The notes: generated by a model not told the origin, from the sequence alone. A DNA stretch of 31,649 nt from a bacterium (GCA_021792615.1 JAJYUJ010000032.1:1-31649); one strand, 5' to 3'; positions 15,858-24,640 are shown, numbered from the stretch's first letter. Translations and numbers: made by a program.

Positions 15858-15917
15858 CTAAATTGTAATAATGTCAAGAAAGATAGTAATAAACGTTTAT
15901 GATCCTTCATACGGAAG

Positions 15918-15947
15918 AAAAAAATAGTGGCGTCAAAGACGCCACTA
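15918..15947 (-). terminator. Intrinsic terminator of the Ala/Lys-rich secreted protein gene
   Basis: A perfect 10-bp stem (TAGTGGCGTC at 15925-15934 with GACGCCACTA at 15938-15947, loop AAA) lies 25 bases past the minus-strand stop. On the minus strand it is followed by seven Ts (15924-15918). Confidence 0.9.
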
Positions 15948-15971
15948 AATAATGCTCTCTTAAGTTTGAAT

Positions 15972-16331
15972 TTACTTTGCTGCTGGGGCTGGAGCCGGGG
16001 CTGCTGCTTCTGCCTTTATACCGTGAACCCACATACCATGAAGTGTTAACTCTACTGTCTCGCCACCCTTAAGTGCCTCTGCTTCTTTAAGTGCAACTCT
16101 TGCTACGTGAAGAGTCTTCTCTTTGCCATCTATCTTCACTATAAGTAATGTTGCCTTCTTCAGCTTCTCAACCTTGACTACCTCTGCTTTTACTGTCTTC
16201 GCTTCTACCTTCCTTACCATCTTCTTGTGTGCTACTGCTTTGTGCGCTGCTGCTTTAGGTGCTGCCATTGCCATTGTTGCAAGTGTAAGTGCAAATGCTA
16301 ATGCTGCTGCTACTGATATTAATTTTCTCAT
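15972..16331 (-). CDS. Small secreted Ala/Lys-rich protein
   Basis: This 119-residue protein has a clear signal peptide (MRKLISVAAALAFALTLATMAMA-AP). A basic Ala/His/Lys stretch (KAAAHKAVAHKKMVRK) follows. The compact beta-type core (about 50-105) includes AEVVKVEKLKKATLLIVKIDGKEKTLHVARV and VELTLHGMWVHGIKA. The C-terminus is Pro-Ala repeats (APAPAPAAK). The core looks like a small OB- or SH3-like barrel, but I do not recognise a family. The basic tail and Pro-Ala linker suggest association with the cell wall or an anionic surface. The ribosome site GGAGGTG is 6-7 bases before the ATG. The gene is monocistronic, with a strong terminator. Confidence 0.8.
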   Translation of the reverse strand: MRKLISVAAALAFALTLATMAMAAPKAAAHKAVAHKKMVRKVEAKTVKAEVVKVEKLKKATLLIVKIDGKEKTLHVARVALKEAEALKGGETVELTLHGMWVHGIKAEAAAPAPAPAAK

Positions 16332-16580
16332 TTCTTTTCACCTCCTTTTGATTGAATTTAAAATAGATAATGCATTTATCATACCATAAAAACAAGTCAA
16401 GCATTTTAAACAGTTATATGCCGCAATCCATCCATTACATACCAAACGGTATATCGAGATGCACGATATGGTGTAATTAACAGTACAGTGCTCCCATGAC
16501 CAAGGGTACCGGGTAGACTCCCACTGCTCAAGGCGATCGGTCATCATTCTCTGTTAAAGACCTGTCTTTTCCAACGGGAT

Positions 16581-16880
16581 TTATTTTTCCTGCATTTCTA
16601 TTATAGGATCGAACAACCCTCCTGCGGACAGTGCTTGCTCTACCTTGGAGAACATCATCATACATACCCTGTCGTCAGGCCTTTGCTCTATAAGGCTTTT
16701 GGGTAAAAGCCTCGCATGTTCAAGTTCGTTTTTATCTATAGAATCCCACACATCCCGGAATTGTTGTAAAAAAGCATTCTGTTCGTCAGCCGTGAGCTCA
16801 TAGAGTTTGATGGCTTCTGTTTTTCCTTTTACCTTCACAATACCAACTTGCCGTAAACAGTGCGCAGCAGTCACATGCAC
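16581..16880 (-). pseudogene. Remnant: C-terminal tail of a class III adenylate/guanylate cyclase
   Basis: The 99-codon frame starts at a GTG directly after an in-frame TAA. Residues 11-30 (LRQVGIVKVKGKTEAIKLYE) match the very end of class III nucleotide cyclase catalytic domains, where the chain typically reads G-x-hydrophobic-x-VKGK-x-EP-hydrophobic-x-hydrophobic-YE. After it comes the helical C-terminal extension with RPDDR that is usual in this family. The rest of the cyclase (metal-binding Asp residues, transition-state Asn/Arg) is absent. The next gene upstream ends only 21 bases away, so the N-terminal part has been deleted or displaced. No ribosome site is seen. This is most likely a decaying fragment. 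Confidence 0.65.
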
Positions 16881-16901
16881 TTATGGAATGCATGCATTGT
16901 T

Positions 16902-18092
16902 TCATTTGAATGCTGCAAACAGAAAATACAGGCTGCCCTCTGTACCGCCTACGGGAGAATCCGTTATAACAATCACGTTCCCGCTGCCGGCTTGTTTCAT
17001 TTTCCCGGCATCACCCGGTGAAATAACTATATTACCGCTTTGTTTGCCGTCAGCCTTCAATGCCTTTGCCTGGATATCGGTCTGTGTTATTGTCGTCGCC
17101 GTAACATACTGTACCATGCCTTTGTTCTGCAGGACAGACCTGCTGACATCCTGTGCCGTATAAATATTTTTTCCCGTGTGATCTTCAATCCTGACAAACA
17201 TCGCGGGCTTCAACCCGGTACCCCGAGCATCTATAACAATGCGGCTCTTCGCCGGAGAGGGAGGAATACTTTTATTGCCCGACTTGATATAAGAATTCAA
17301 GAAAACTGTTTGCACTCCGTTGATGCCGTAAAAAGGGACTTTTATTTTTATCGTATAAACATTATTGTCCTTGTACTGTTCGAAAGGCTTAACCCTCGCT
17401 ATCAAACCTTTTAACCGGTAGAAAAGACGGGAATCTTTTGATACGTATGTCCCGATGCTCATATCTCCATCAAGATTTACGCCCTGAGCCATCTCAAGTG
17501 CCCTCGCATGCGCGTCGATCAGAGCAGCCCTCTTTGCCATAGAATCACAAATATCTTTATTCAATCCTTTCGGTATGTCGCCTTTCCCTTCTGCTATGAT
17601 ATAGCCCTGTGTCCAATTTATCTCGCCATACGGTGTTCTGTCGATTAAATCACCGGTGGCAGACTGCGTAACCGCCAAGCTTGCGGTACCGGTCAATTCT
17701 CCCCCGGCTTCAGGCACAGTGACGAGGGCATCTATCTCGACAGAATACATCCCTCCCGATATGTGCTCAGCTACAACCGTATAGGTAAGAGCTGCCATCG
17801 ATTGTTCGATGACCGACCTTTTGTCCGGTGTATTGCTCACAACCATGGACATACCGGCGGCCTTCTCTACCGCCTGTCTTTTTGCCAGCATAAGAGCAAC
17901 CTGTTTCGCCTGAATAATTCCCTGCGACACCGGAGCCGTGCCGGTTGCTGTAATATGAACACCGCTTTCGTCCGCTCCGGTTCCGGCAAACGACAGCGCA
18001 GGAAACGAGCATATCATGAGAAAGAGACAAAACCACATTACCCAAGGTCTTCTGAAACGGCAGATTCCTTTTATCGATTCGTTCCTCACCAA
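16902..18092 (-). CDS. Periplasmic protein with two LPP20/FlgT-like segments
   Basis: This 396-residue protein has an N-terminal signal peptide (WVMWFCLFLMICSFPALSFA, cleaved near 36). Two segments share a pattern of strand, Gly, then an Ala-rich helix ending in an Ala/Val-Gly turn. The first is VHITATGTAPVSQGIIQAKQ...QAVEKAAGMSM (about 44-82) and the second is YIIAEGKGDIP...ALIDAHARALEMAQGVNL (about 162-205). This is the layout of the LPP20 lipoprotein and FlgT N-terminal domains. Each is followed by a beta-rich stretch such as GMYSVEIDALVTVP or VYTIKIKVPFYG, and the C-terminal third is another beta domain. Function is not established. It overlaps the end of nagZ by 7 bases, so it is the last intact gene of the permease-nagZ operon. 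Confidence 0.7.
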   Translation of the reverse strand: MVRNESIKGICRFRRPWVMWFCLFLMICSFPALSFAGTGADESGVHITATGTAPVSQGIIQAKQVALMLAKRQAVEKAAGMSMVVSNTPDKRSVIEQSMAALTYTVVAEHISGGMYSVEIDALVTVPEAGGELTGTASLAVTQSATGDLIDRTPYGEINWTQGYIIAEGKGDIPKGLNKDICDSMAKRAALIDAHARALEMAQGVNLDGDMSIGTYVSKDSRLFYRLKGLIARVKPFEQYKDNNVYTIKIKVPFYGINGVQTVFLNSYIKSGNKSIPPSPAKSRIVIDARGTGLKPAMFVRIEDHTGKNIYTAQDVSRSVLQNKGMVQYVTATTITQTDIQAKALKADGKQSGNIVISPGDAGKMKQAGSGNVIVITDSPVGGTEGSLYFLFAAFK

Positions 18093-19165
18093 TTGCCTCC
18101 GGAAAATTTTTTTACAAAGGCCCTGTGCACCTTGTTATCGAGCAATGCCAGTATATCGGATTCTGACTGAACAAGCTGGCCTTTTATACCGATCGCGTTT
18201 TTTATAAGATCGATTCTCATCAGCGATGCCTCGATGAGATCATCCGGAATGATACCTTCAGCTCTGGCACTTTCGAGGTTATCAAGTACCGCTTCAAGTT
18301 CCTCAGGTTCGATATTGCTTATCATGACCATATCGGCACGGGCTGCCAATGCATTGATGATAGCCTCTGAGACGGAATATGTCTTCGCTATTGCTCCCAT
18401 CTTTACATCGTCGGTAATAACAATGCCTTTAAACCCGGCATCGGTTTTCAGGATACCGTTGATAATCTTTTCCGACATGGATGCCGGAACATCGTCTATC
18501 CCCTGAAACATCGTATGTGATATCATGATGCTTCCGACATCGTTATTTACAGCGTGTATGAAGGGAGACAGTCCATGCTTGAACGCATCCGGCTTGATTG
18601 TAATGGAAGGTAGTTCGCTGTGCGGATCTATCACCGTATCGGTATTGCCGGGAAAATGCTTTGCACACGCAATAATGCCATGGTCCTGCATACCGGCTAT
18701 CAGACTTACTCCGATCTCTTCTACAACAAGAGGGGCATGGGAAAAAGCACGGTCGCCTATCACCCCGTCGTTCTTCTCCGAAAGGTCGAGTACCGGAGCA
18801 AGATTCATATTAAAACCGGCTATGGAAAGTTCTTCAGCTATGAAGTTTCCGTATTCATAGATAATGTCGATAGCGTTGTTGTGCTTTCGATAATATTCTT
18901 CCACTTTCCTTGCTGTGGGCAGGTGAGAAAACGGATGTTTTAATCTTTGTACCCTTCCGCCCTCCTGATCAACAGCTATCAGAGGTACAAAACCATCGTC
19001 CGTATTATGAAGATGTTTATTCAATGAGAGAATCTGCCCCGGGTTTTTGAGGTTCCTCTCGAACAGTACGAATCCGCCAATACCATATTTTTTTATTATG
19101 GGTTCGAATTCAGCCGGTAGTTCCGTACCGTTAAACCCTATCATCAATAGTCTGCCTGTCTTCAT
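18086..19165 (-). CDS. nagZ: Beta-N-acetylhexosaminidase NagZ (glycoside hydrolase family 3)
   Basis: NagZ removes N-acetylglucosamine from GlcNAc-anhydroMurNAc-peptides during peptidoglycan recycling. The 359-residue protein shows the family 3 features. These are AVDQEGGRVQRL (about 65-75) and the KHFPGN motif (169-174). Then come the NagZ-specific catalytic His in the flexible loop DPHSELP (His182) and the nucleophile Asp in ITDDVKMGA (252/253). No signal peptide is present, fitting a cytoplasmic enzyme. The start lies 2 bases after the stop of the upstream permease, and the 3' end overlaps the LPP20-like gene. The operon with two peptide-type permeases suggests that imported or recycled muropeptide fragments are the substrate. 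Confidence 0.93.
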   Translation of the reverse strand: MKTGRLLMIGFNGTELPAEFEPIIKKYGIGGFVLFERNLKNPGQILSLNKHLHNTDDGFVPLIAVDQEGGRVQRLKHPFSHLPTARKVEEYYRKHNNAIDIIYEYGNFIAEELSIAGFNMNLAPVLDLSEKNDGVIGDRAFSHAPLVVEEIGVSLIAGMQDHGIIACAKHFPGNTDTVIDPHSELPSITIKPDAFKHGLSPFIHAVNNDVGSIMISHTMFQGIDDVPASMSEKIINGILKTDAGFKGIVITDDVKMGAIAKTYSVSEAIINALAARADMVMISNIEPEELEAVLDNLESARAEGIIPDDLIEASLMRIDLIKNAIGIKGQLVQSESDILALLDNKVHRAFVKKFSGGNW

Positions 19166-19167
19166 AG

Positions 19168-19953
19168 TTACCTCTCGTATATTTTTCTTATCCTTTCGCC
19201 AATATCATTAAACAATAAAACAATGATAGTCAATGTTAGTCCCGGAAACAGAGCCATCCATGGTGAAACATTTATAACAGAAATAGCTTCGGAAAGCATC
19301 CTTCCGAGACTCGGTGTTGAAGGGCTTGAAAGACCGAGGAAAGAAAGGCTTGCCTCCGATACGATGGCTATGCCTATACCAAAGCTTGCCTCGACAATCA
19401 ATGGTTCTATAATATTCGGTAAGATATCTGTAAACAAAATGGTAAACCTGTTTTTGCCTATTGCTGTTGCAGATACGATGTAATCCCTCTGTTTTATAGA
19501 TATCACCATTGCCCTCGTATAGCGTGCATATCCAACCCATCCTGCCGCGCACAATGCTATGATGATGTTGAGGGTACTCGGCCCCATGATGCCTGCAATG
19601 CCGATTGATAGAAGCAGACCGGGGAATGCCATTAAGATGTCGATGACCCTTGAAAACACAGCATCCGGAAAACCTCCAATATACCCGGCCATGCCTCCAA
19701 CCGTCACTCCCAGTGAAAGGGATATCAGAACGACAGTAAAACCTATGAACAGGGATGTCCTAATCCCATATAAAACCCGGCTGAATATGTCCCTTCCGAG
19801 TGCATCCCGGCCCATGGGAGACGAGACAGATGGGGCATGAAAGGACAGGGAGAGAATTTGTTTCCGGGGATTATACGGGCTTAAAACAGGTGCGGCAATG
19901 CCTGCGAATATCAGGATAAAGAGAAGAATACCGGTTGCACCAATGCGTCTCAT
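19168..19953 (-). CDS. Peptide/nickel-type ABC transporter permease (DppC/OppC-like)
   Basis: This 261-residue inner-membrane protein has about six helices. It carries the N-terminal OppC-type segment, with LSPYNPRKQ followed by GRDALGRDIFSRVLYGIRTSL. The EAA-type coupling loop AAGWVGYARYTRAMVISIKQRDYIVSATAIG follows (about 135-167), and then EASLSFLGLSSPSTPSLGRML, a hallmark of this class. Typical family members are about 280 residues. The ATG overlaps the end of the preceding permease by four bases (ATGA), and nagZ begins 2 bases after the stop. No substrate-binding protein or ATPase is in the window, so these must be encoded elsewhere. Confidence 0.93.
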   Translation of the reverse strand: MRRIGATGILLFILIFAGIAAPVLSPYNPRKQILSLSFHAPSVSSPMGRDALGRDIFSRVLYGIRTSLFIGFTVVLISLSLGVTVGGMAGYIGGFPDAVFSRVIDILMAFPGLLLSIGIAGIMGPSTLNIIIALCAAGWVGYARYTRAMVISIKQRDYIVSATAIGKNRFTILFTDILPNIIEPLIVEASFGIGIAIVSEASLSFLGLSSPSTPSLGRMLSEAISVINVSPWMALFPGLTLTIIVLLFNDIGERIRKIYER

Positions 19954-20873
19954 AAAGTCTTCCTCATCCTCGGTTCTACAACAAAATAGAGGATATCGGT
20001 AATCAGATTAACCATCACATAAATAAGTGCGATCACAAGGACTGTGCCGCTCAATAGTGGATAATCCCTCGTCATAACGCTGTCGACAAGCAGTCTTCCC
20101 ATGCCCGGCCAGGAAAATACTGTTTCCGTAATAATTGCTCCGGACAACAGCAACCCGAACTGCATACCAACAAGCGTTATGACCGGTATGAGCGTCGCCT
20201 TTAAAGCATGAACAAACAAAGTACGTCTTATACTGATACCTTTAGCAAGGCTGGCTGTAAAACTTTCATGCTGCAAGGCTGTTATCATATTCGCCCGTAC
20301 CATACGTATGGTTATTGCACTCATGCCTATGGCAAGGGTAACCCCCGGAAGAATTATTGATAAGGGGGACTGAGCCCCTGCAACGGGAAGCAGGTTCAAT
20401 CTCAGAGAGAATATGAGGATCAGGAGGATCCCTATCCAGAAATTCGGCAGCGAAACGCCCAGTATCGATGCTCCTGCAATAATCTTGTCCACCCATGCCC
20501 CCTGTCTATAGGCAGACCATACGCCGAGCGGTATGGAAATGAGCAGGGCAAGGACCATGGCAAACAGTGCAAGCAGGGCTGTATAACCGAACCGCTGCAA
20601 GACAATAGCCAATACGGGCTTTTTATAGTACAGGGATGTACCCATGTTGCCATGCAGAAGATTATCCAGATAGAGCACGTACTGTTCTGAAAGCGGTTTG
20701 TCAAGGTGTAATTCGTGGCGCATCTGCATAATCTCCCTTTTTGTCGCATAATCGCCAAGCATCAGCGTAACAGGATCTCCCGGCACTATGTGTATAAGGA
20801 AAAACACCAGTGTTACAACTCCGAGTATTGTCGGAACAGCCAGCAGCAACCTCTTTAGAATAAAACTCCGCAT
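19950..20873 (-). CDS. Peptide/nickel-type ABC transporter permease (DppB/OppB-like)
   Basis: This 307-residue inner-membrane permease, the usual length for DppB/OppB, starts MRSFILKRLLLAVPTILGVVTLVFFLIHIVPGDPV, the characteristic N-terminus. Further on are the periplasmic DKPLSEQYVLYLDNLLHGNMGTSL segment and a coupling loop with RMVRANMITALQHESFTASLAKG (about 187-209). The terminal FSWPGMGRLLVDSVMTRDYPLL is another class hallmark. It is the first gene of the operon dppB-dppC-like, nagZ, LPP20-like. No Shine-Dalgarno is evident. The specificity of such permeases (peptides, murein peptides, nickel) depends on the missing binding protein. The nagZ context favours cell-wall peptides. Confidence 0.93.
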   Translation of the reverse strand: MRSFILKRLLLAVPTILGVVTLVFFLIHIVPGDPVTLMLGDYATKREIMQMRHELHLDKPLSEQYVLYLDNLLHGNMGTSLYYKKPVLAIVLQRFGYTALLALFAMVLALLISIPLGVWSAYRQGAWVDKIIAGASILGVSLPNFWIGILLILIFSLRLNLLPVAGAQSPLSIILPGVTLAIGMSAITIRMVRANMITALQHESFTASLAKGISIRRTLFVHALKATLIPVITLVGMQFGLLLSGAIITETVFSWPGMGRLLVDSVMTRDYPLLSGTVLVIALIYVMVNLITDILYFVVEPRMRKTL

Positions 20874-21095
20874 AAGAAACTGTGTATCAAAATCCCAGTC
20901 ATAAGGCTATAGTTTGATTATCCGTCCCAGGGGATATCATTTGTTTGCATTCCACATCCAACGATCTGACCGGCAATCGTAATCCAGTATCCGTCTCTCA
21001 ATCCAGTGGATTTCTGCATTAAACACAAGGGTTTGCAAAAACCTTGCTTTTAAACTTAATACGTGGGACAATCAGTCTATATAAAGGAGGGTACC

Positions 21096-21701
21096 ATGAA
21101 TAAAAATTCATTGAAGAAGTACACTCTGAAAGACGGTTCCGTTATATCAATAAGGGCAATGACCAAAAATGATATCAACGCACTGCATGATTTCTTTCAA
21201 CGTATCCCGGAAGACGACCGGCTGTTCCTCAAACACGATGTCGCGGACAAAAAGGTCATCGAAACATGGGCAAAATCACTTGACTACAACACAGTGCTCC
21301 CTCTTCTTGCCTTTGACAAAGACAATAAAATCGTCGGTGATGCTACGCTCCATACGAAAGATTACGGATGGTCACGGCACATAGGCGAGATCAGGATTGT
21401 CGTAGCAAGGGCATGGAGAAGCAAGGGCGTCGGTCTTGCACTTTCAAAGGAAATATTCATGGCAGCACTGGAGAAAAAGCTTTCAAAGATCGTTGCCCAG
21501 ATGGCTGCGGATCAAAAAGGTGCACTCAAGGTGTTTGAAAAAATCGGTTTTTCAAAAGAGGCAGAGCTTAAAAATCATATCATTGACTTGAAAGGACAAA
21601 CACATAACCTTATCATCATGTCCAACGATGTCAAAGAAGCTGTCAAAAGTATGGAGGCATACGAAACAGAACAGCTGAGCCTGAACCCTGCAGAAGGATA
21701 A
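21096..21701 (+). CDS. GNAT-family N-acetyltransferase
   Basis: The ATG at 21096, 5 bases after AAAGGAGGG, gives 201 residues; an earlier in-frame start at 21063 lacks a ribosome site. The core has a GNAT fold: VISIRAMTKNDINALHDFFQRIP (strand 1 and helix 1), VGDATLHTKDYGWSRHIGEIRIVVA (strands 3-4) and the acetyl-CoA pyrophosphate loop RAWRSKGVGLALSKEIF (about 110-126). KIVAQMAADQKGALKVFEKIGFSKEAEL follows. A roughly 25-residue tail follows the domain. The target (amino acid, antibiotic or protein lysine) cannot be deduced. It stands alone, divergent from the permease operon. Confidence 0.88.
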   Translation: MNKNSLKKYTLKDGSVISIRAMTKNDINALHDFFQRIPEDDRLFLKHDVADKKVIETWAKSLDYNTVLPLLAFDKDNKIVGDATLHTKDYGWSRHIGEIRIVVARAWRSKGVGLALSKEIFMAALEKKLSKIVAQMAADQKGALKVFEKIGFSKEAELKNHIIDLKGQTHNLIIMSNDVKEAVKSMEAYETEQLSLNPAEG

Positions 21702-22055
21702 CGAGCATCTTTACGGTATTTCCAAAATCTTCTGAACCGGGCATCGCTTAAGTCTATTTCTCTGTTTACCCTTAAACAGCGCGCATTTTTATTGCCGATC
21801 ATTTCTGCTGAAATAATTTTCAATATTTATTTCTAATATTTAATACAACATTTATTCTCTATTTCAACTATAATCTGCTATAATACAAGAGCATTTTAAC
21901 ACTATTACTCTTGCAAGTAATATAACCAAACTATACATTTCAATATTTAAGCCTGGACCTTGTTTGCCTTGTTTTTGGATACCCGGGCCACAAAAAACAA
22001 GTATGATGGGAATCATTGACTTTCGATATTCAACTGTCTAATATGAAAATAAAAA
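21702..22055. other. AT-rich gap of about 350 bases with promoter-like sites
   Basis: No gene is supported here. The stretch holds two exact TATAAT hexamers 10 bases apart (21869 and 21879) without good -35 partners. It also holds a weak CAAGAG/CTCTTG hairpin (about 21886-21913), and near the end the stronger promoter listed separately. Confidence 0.4.
22016..22044 (+). promoter_or_regulatory. Good sigma70 promoter immediately upstream of the 22056 ORF
   Basis: TTGACT (22016-22021), a 17-base spacer and TAATAT (22039-22044) are followed by only 11 bases before the ATG at 22056. The expected start site is about 22051, giving a 5' leader of about 5 bases and no ribosome site. Confidence 0.6.
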
Positions 22056-22478
22056 ATGCGATATATCAGAAAGCATTTAACATTTGTAAATTACTTTTTT
22101 TACCTGATCACAGCATTCTTCGCGTTGTCATTCGGTATACTTTCGGACTTGGATGATGAAGCGTACGATAATAGTTTTATTGTCGGATCAGTTTTGACCT
22201 GCAAAAACACCCCGATCCCTGTCATGGATCCAACATTAGTGCATGACTGCGATGAAAACGCAGATGCCGATACATATGTCCCCGGTATAATCACCTTTGA
22301 CAGGAGTTATATTTCAAGCCATTATTCAGACACCAAGGGTATAAACAGTGATGTTCCATGCATGCATACTATTACGTTTACAGACATAGTTTTAAACTTC
22401 ATTGCTTTGAATGCTCTCAATCAATACCTGCCAAAATTTAATATTATAAAAACAATATTCATTCCTCCAAGGGCATAA
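22056..22478 (+). CDS. Orphan secreted or membrane protein
   Basis: This 140-residue protein begins with a basic, aromatic signal-like segment (MRYIRKHLTFVNYFFYLITAFFALSFG). An acidic extracytoplasmic part follows (SDLDDEAYDNSF, then HDCDENADADTYVPG) with three cysteines. A more hydrophobic C-terminus (VLNFIALNALNQYLPKFNIIKTIF) is also present. I do not recognise any family. Support comes from the signal-like start and a near-consensus promoter only 11 bases upstream; there is no Shine-Dalgarno. The Asp-rich stretch DENADADTYVPG could bind calcium, but this is speculation. Confidence 0.5.
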   Translation: MRYIRKHLTFVNYFFYLITAFFALSFGILSDLDDEAYDNSFIVGSVLTCKNTPIPVMDPTLVHDCDENADADTYVPGIITFDRSYISSHYSDTKGINSDVPCMHTITFTDIVLNFIALNALNQYLPKFNIIKTIFIPPRA

Positions 22479-22699
22479 TCCCTGGCCGTACCGCAGTCAT
22501 TCCGACACGGTGTCAAGGTGCCATGAGGTATTCTGCTTTTTACAATACTCTTGATTGTTTCGTGCCACTTGCGATGTCAGGGTATCAGGCTGGAAGACAC
22601 CAGAATTAATCTCGGAACATTACGGAATAGCCTATAAATTAAATGTTTTAAGTGTTGCTAAAATTAATAGTACATTTTTATCCTTTAAAGGAGGTTATC

Positions 22700-24640
22700 A
22701 TGAAAACAAAAGCATTAATAAGATTACTTGTTTCAAGTTTATTTGCCATAATCATTATGGCAGGATGCAGCGGCTCGAAGGGCTCAACGGGCTCGACCGG
22801 AGCAACCGGAGCAACAGGCCCACAGGGGCCGACAGGCATTGAGCCTGTTATTACAAGTATTACACCAATGGCATCTGTGAACACAGTTGTTACGATCGCA
22901 GGTTCCAACTTCTCTGCAACACAGGGATCAGGTAAGGTCTACATGAACGGTGCTGACGCAGGCACAGCAATAAGCTGGACCAGTACACAGATCACGATCA
23001 TGACGCCGGCATCACTTACCGCGGGTAATGGCTTAACAGAAACGGTTGTCACGAATGTCACAGTAAATCAACTTGCAAGCAATGCGGTTGCATTCGAGCT
23101 TGTACCGTCAGGAACTGTCCAACCGATTGATATTATGTTTGTACCCATGGCAATTACAGCTACGCCGGCCAACATGCTGTATACAACGGATGGCTTAGGC
23201 CATATCGCTCAGATTGATCAAAACGGCGTTGCACAGGTCATTGCAACAGGACTGAACAACCCCGTTGGCATAACATTCACCAACAATGTACTGTATGTAG
23301 CAGAAACAACAGCAGATGGAAGCGGAAAATACTGGATAAAGATTATAAACCCGGATAATGGCAAGGTGACTGCGTGGCGATCCATGGCCATAAGGCCGTA
23401 CATGCTCACCAATGACAATGCAGGCAACCTGTACGTAACATTTCCATCAAACGGCTCAGTGTACACGTATACAATCAATGGGAGCGGCTCTCAGCCGACA
23501 GGCCTTGGAGCCGGCACGCTCACAAGCCCACAGGGCATAGCGCAGGTAAACGGCAATCTCTACATCGCTGCAGGCAATAACATAGCACAATACAACATCA
23601 CTTCGCATGCCTTGAATACTACATGGGCAACTACTCTATGCGCCGCTGGAAGTGCAGCAGGCGTTGTGTATTGGCAATCACAGAATGTGCTGCTTGTGTC
23701 GTGTCCAAATAACAACACCATAAGCAAGGTAACCTTGGCTGGAACGGTAAGTCAGGGCTTCATCACCAGCAATGGGGTAGCCCCCCTCGGCATGACCTTT
23801 GATACTAACGATAATCTGTACATTGCAAACAGCAACGACCTTGTGGTTACAAAGGTAACATTCACCGGAGTCGGCGCTCCAGATACAATCACATGGTTTG
23901 CTGCAGGGCCTTATGGATATTATGGAAACATGGGAGTTGATAGTGCAGGCAATGTATACATATCCGTCTCTTATCAACGGCCGATGATTGTTAAGCTTAC
24001 GCCTGACAACAAGACATCCATCTATGCGACAAGCAATGCAATCCCCGGCGGACAGGTTTTAGGCTGCACCTTCAGCCCCAATGGGGTTTTATTGATGGCC
24101 GATACCGGGGTTGGCAAAATTGAGACAGTACCGCAAGGCGGAGGCACCATAAGCCCGTGGCTTGATATTAGCGGGCTCGGCATGCCGTATGATGTGGCTG
24201 TTGATGGATCTGGTAATGTGTTTGTGAATATAGGTACAAACACTATTGCAAAGTATGATGCATCCGGCACACAGGTCAATCCATCCTTTGTCTCCGGGTT
24301 GACCGGATTCTTGCAACTTTTGGCACAGGGCAGCACGCTTATCATACCTGATTTAGGTGCATTTAACCTTAAGAGTGCATCCTCTGCAGGCAGCGGTCCG
24401 GTATTACCCACAGTGCTGATGAACAACATTAACCTGATTGCAGTATCATCTGGGCCATCCGGACAGTTCTACGGAACAGACAACTCAACAGGCGGCGCAA
24501 ATATATGGCTTATAAACCAGGGTACAAGCTCTGCGTCATATGTGACAACATTGAATGGACCTGCTTTTCAGATTGCCACATTGCCTGACGGGAGCATAGT
24601 TACCTCGTATCATGAGTATTTAAACAGGGTGTATCCATAG
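22700..24640 (+). CDS. Large surface lipoprotein: collagen-like stretch, IPT domain, beta-propeller
   Basis: The ATG at 22700 follows AAAGGAGG by 7 bases and gives 646 residues; an earlier in-frame start at 22652 is rejected. The order is a lipoprotein signal with lipobox IMAGC (Cys23), then eight uninterrupted Gly-X-Y triplets (residues 25-48, including GATGATGPQGPTG). An IPT/TIG domain follows (about 49-115, PVITSITPMASVNTVVTIAGSNF) and then a long NHL/SMP-30-like propeller (about 150-646). The propeller has repeated units of about 45 residues of the form GITFTNNVLYVAE, NLYVTFPSNGSVYTY, GMTFDTNDNLYIANS, GVDSAGNVYISVS and DVAVDGSGNVFVNIG. Such propellers bind ligands or partner proteins at the cell surface. 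The collagen-like stretch probably acts as a stalk. A terminator hairpin follows the stop. Confidence 0.88.
   Translation: MKTKALIRLLVSSLFAIIIMAGCSGSKGSTGSTGATGATGPQGPTGIEPVITSITPMASVNTVVTIAGSNFSATQGSGKVYMNGADAGTAISWTSTQITIMTPASLTAGNGLTETVVTNVTVNQLASNAVAFELVPSGTVQPIDIMFVPMAITATPANMLYTTDGLGHIAQIDQNGVAQVIATGLNNPVGITFTNNVLYVAETTADGSGKYWIKIINPDNGKVTAWRSMAIRPYMLTNDNAGNLYVTFPSNGSVYTYTINGSGSQPTGLGAGTLTSPQGIAQVNGNLYIAAGNNIAQYNITSHALNTTWATTLCAAGSAAGVVYWQSQNVLLVSCPNNNTISKVTLAGTVSQGFITSNGVAPLGMTFDTNDNLYIANSNDLVVTKVTFTGVGAPDTITWFAAGPYGYYGNMGVDSAGNVYISVSYQRPMIVKLTPDNKTSIYATSNAIPGGQVLGCTFSPNGVLLMADTGVGKIETVPQGGGTISPWLDISGLGMPYDVAVDGSGNVFVNIGTNTIAKYDASGTQVNPSFVSGLTGFLQLLAQGSTLIIPDLGAFNLKSASSAGSGPVLPTVLMNNINLIAVSSGPSGQFYGTDNSTGGANIWLINQGTSSASYVTTLNGPAFQIATLPDGSIVTSYHEYLNRVYP

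Noticed and set aside
21026-21046. CAAGGGTTT/AAAACCTTG hairpin before the GNAT gene considered as a terminator
   Set aside because: There is no plus-strand gene upstream to terminate and the stem has a mismatch; it could equally be an operator or chance.
21869-21884. Two consecutive TATAAT boxes in the 21702-22055 gap
   Set aside because: No acceptable -35 element lies 16-18 bases upstream of either, and the region is generally AT-rich.
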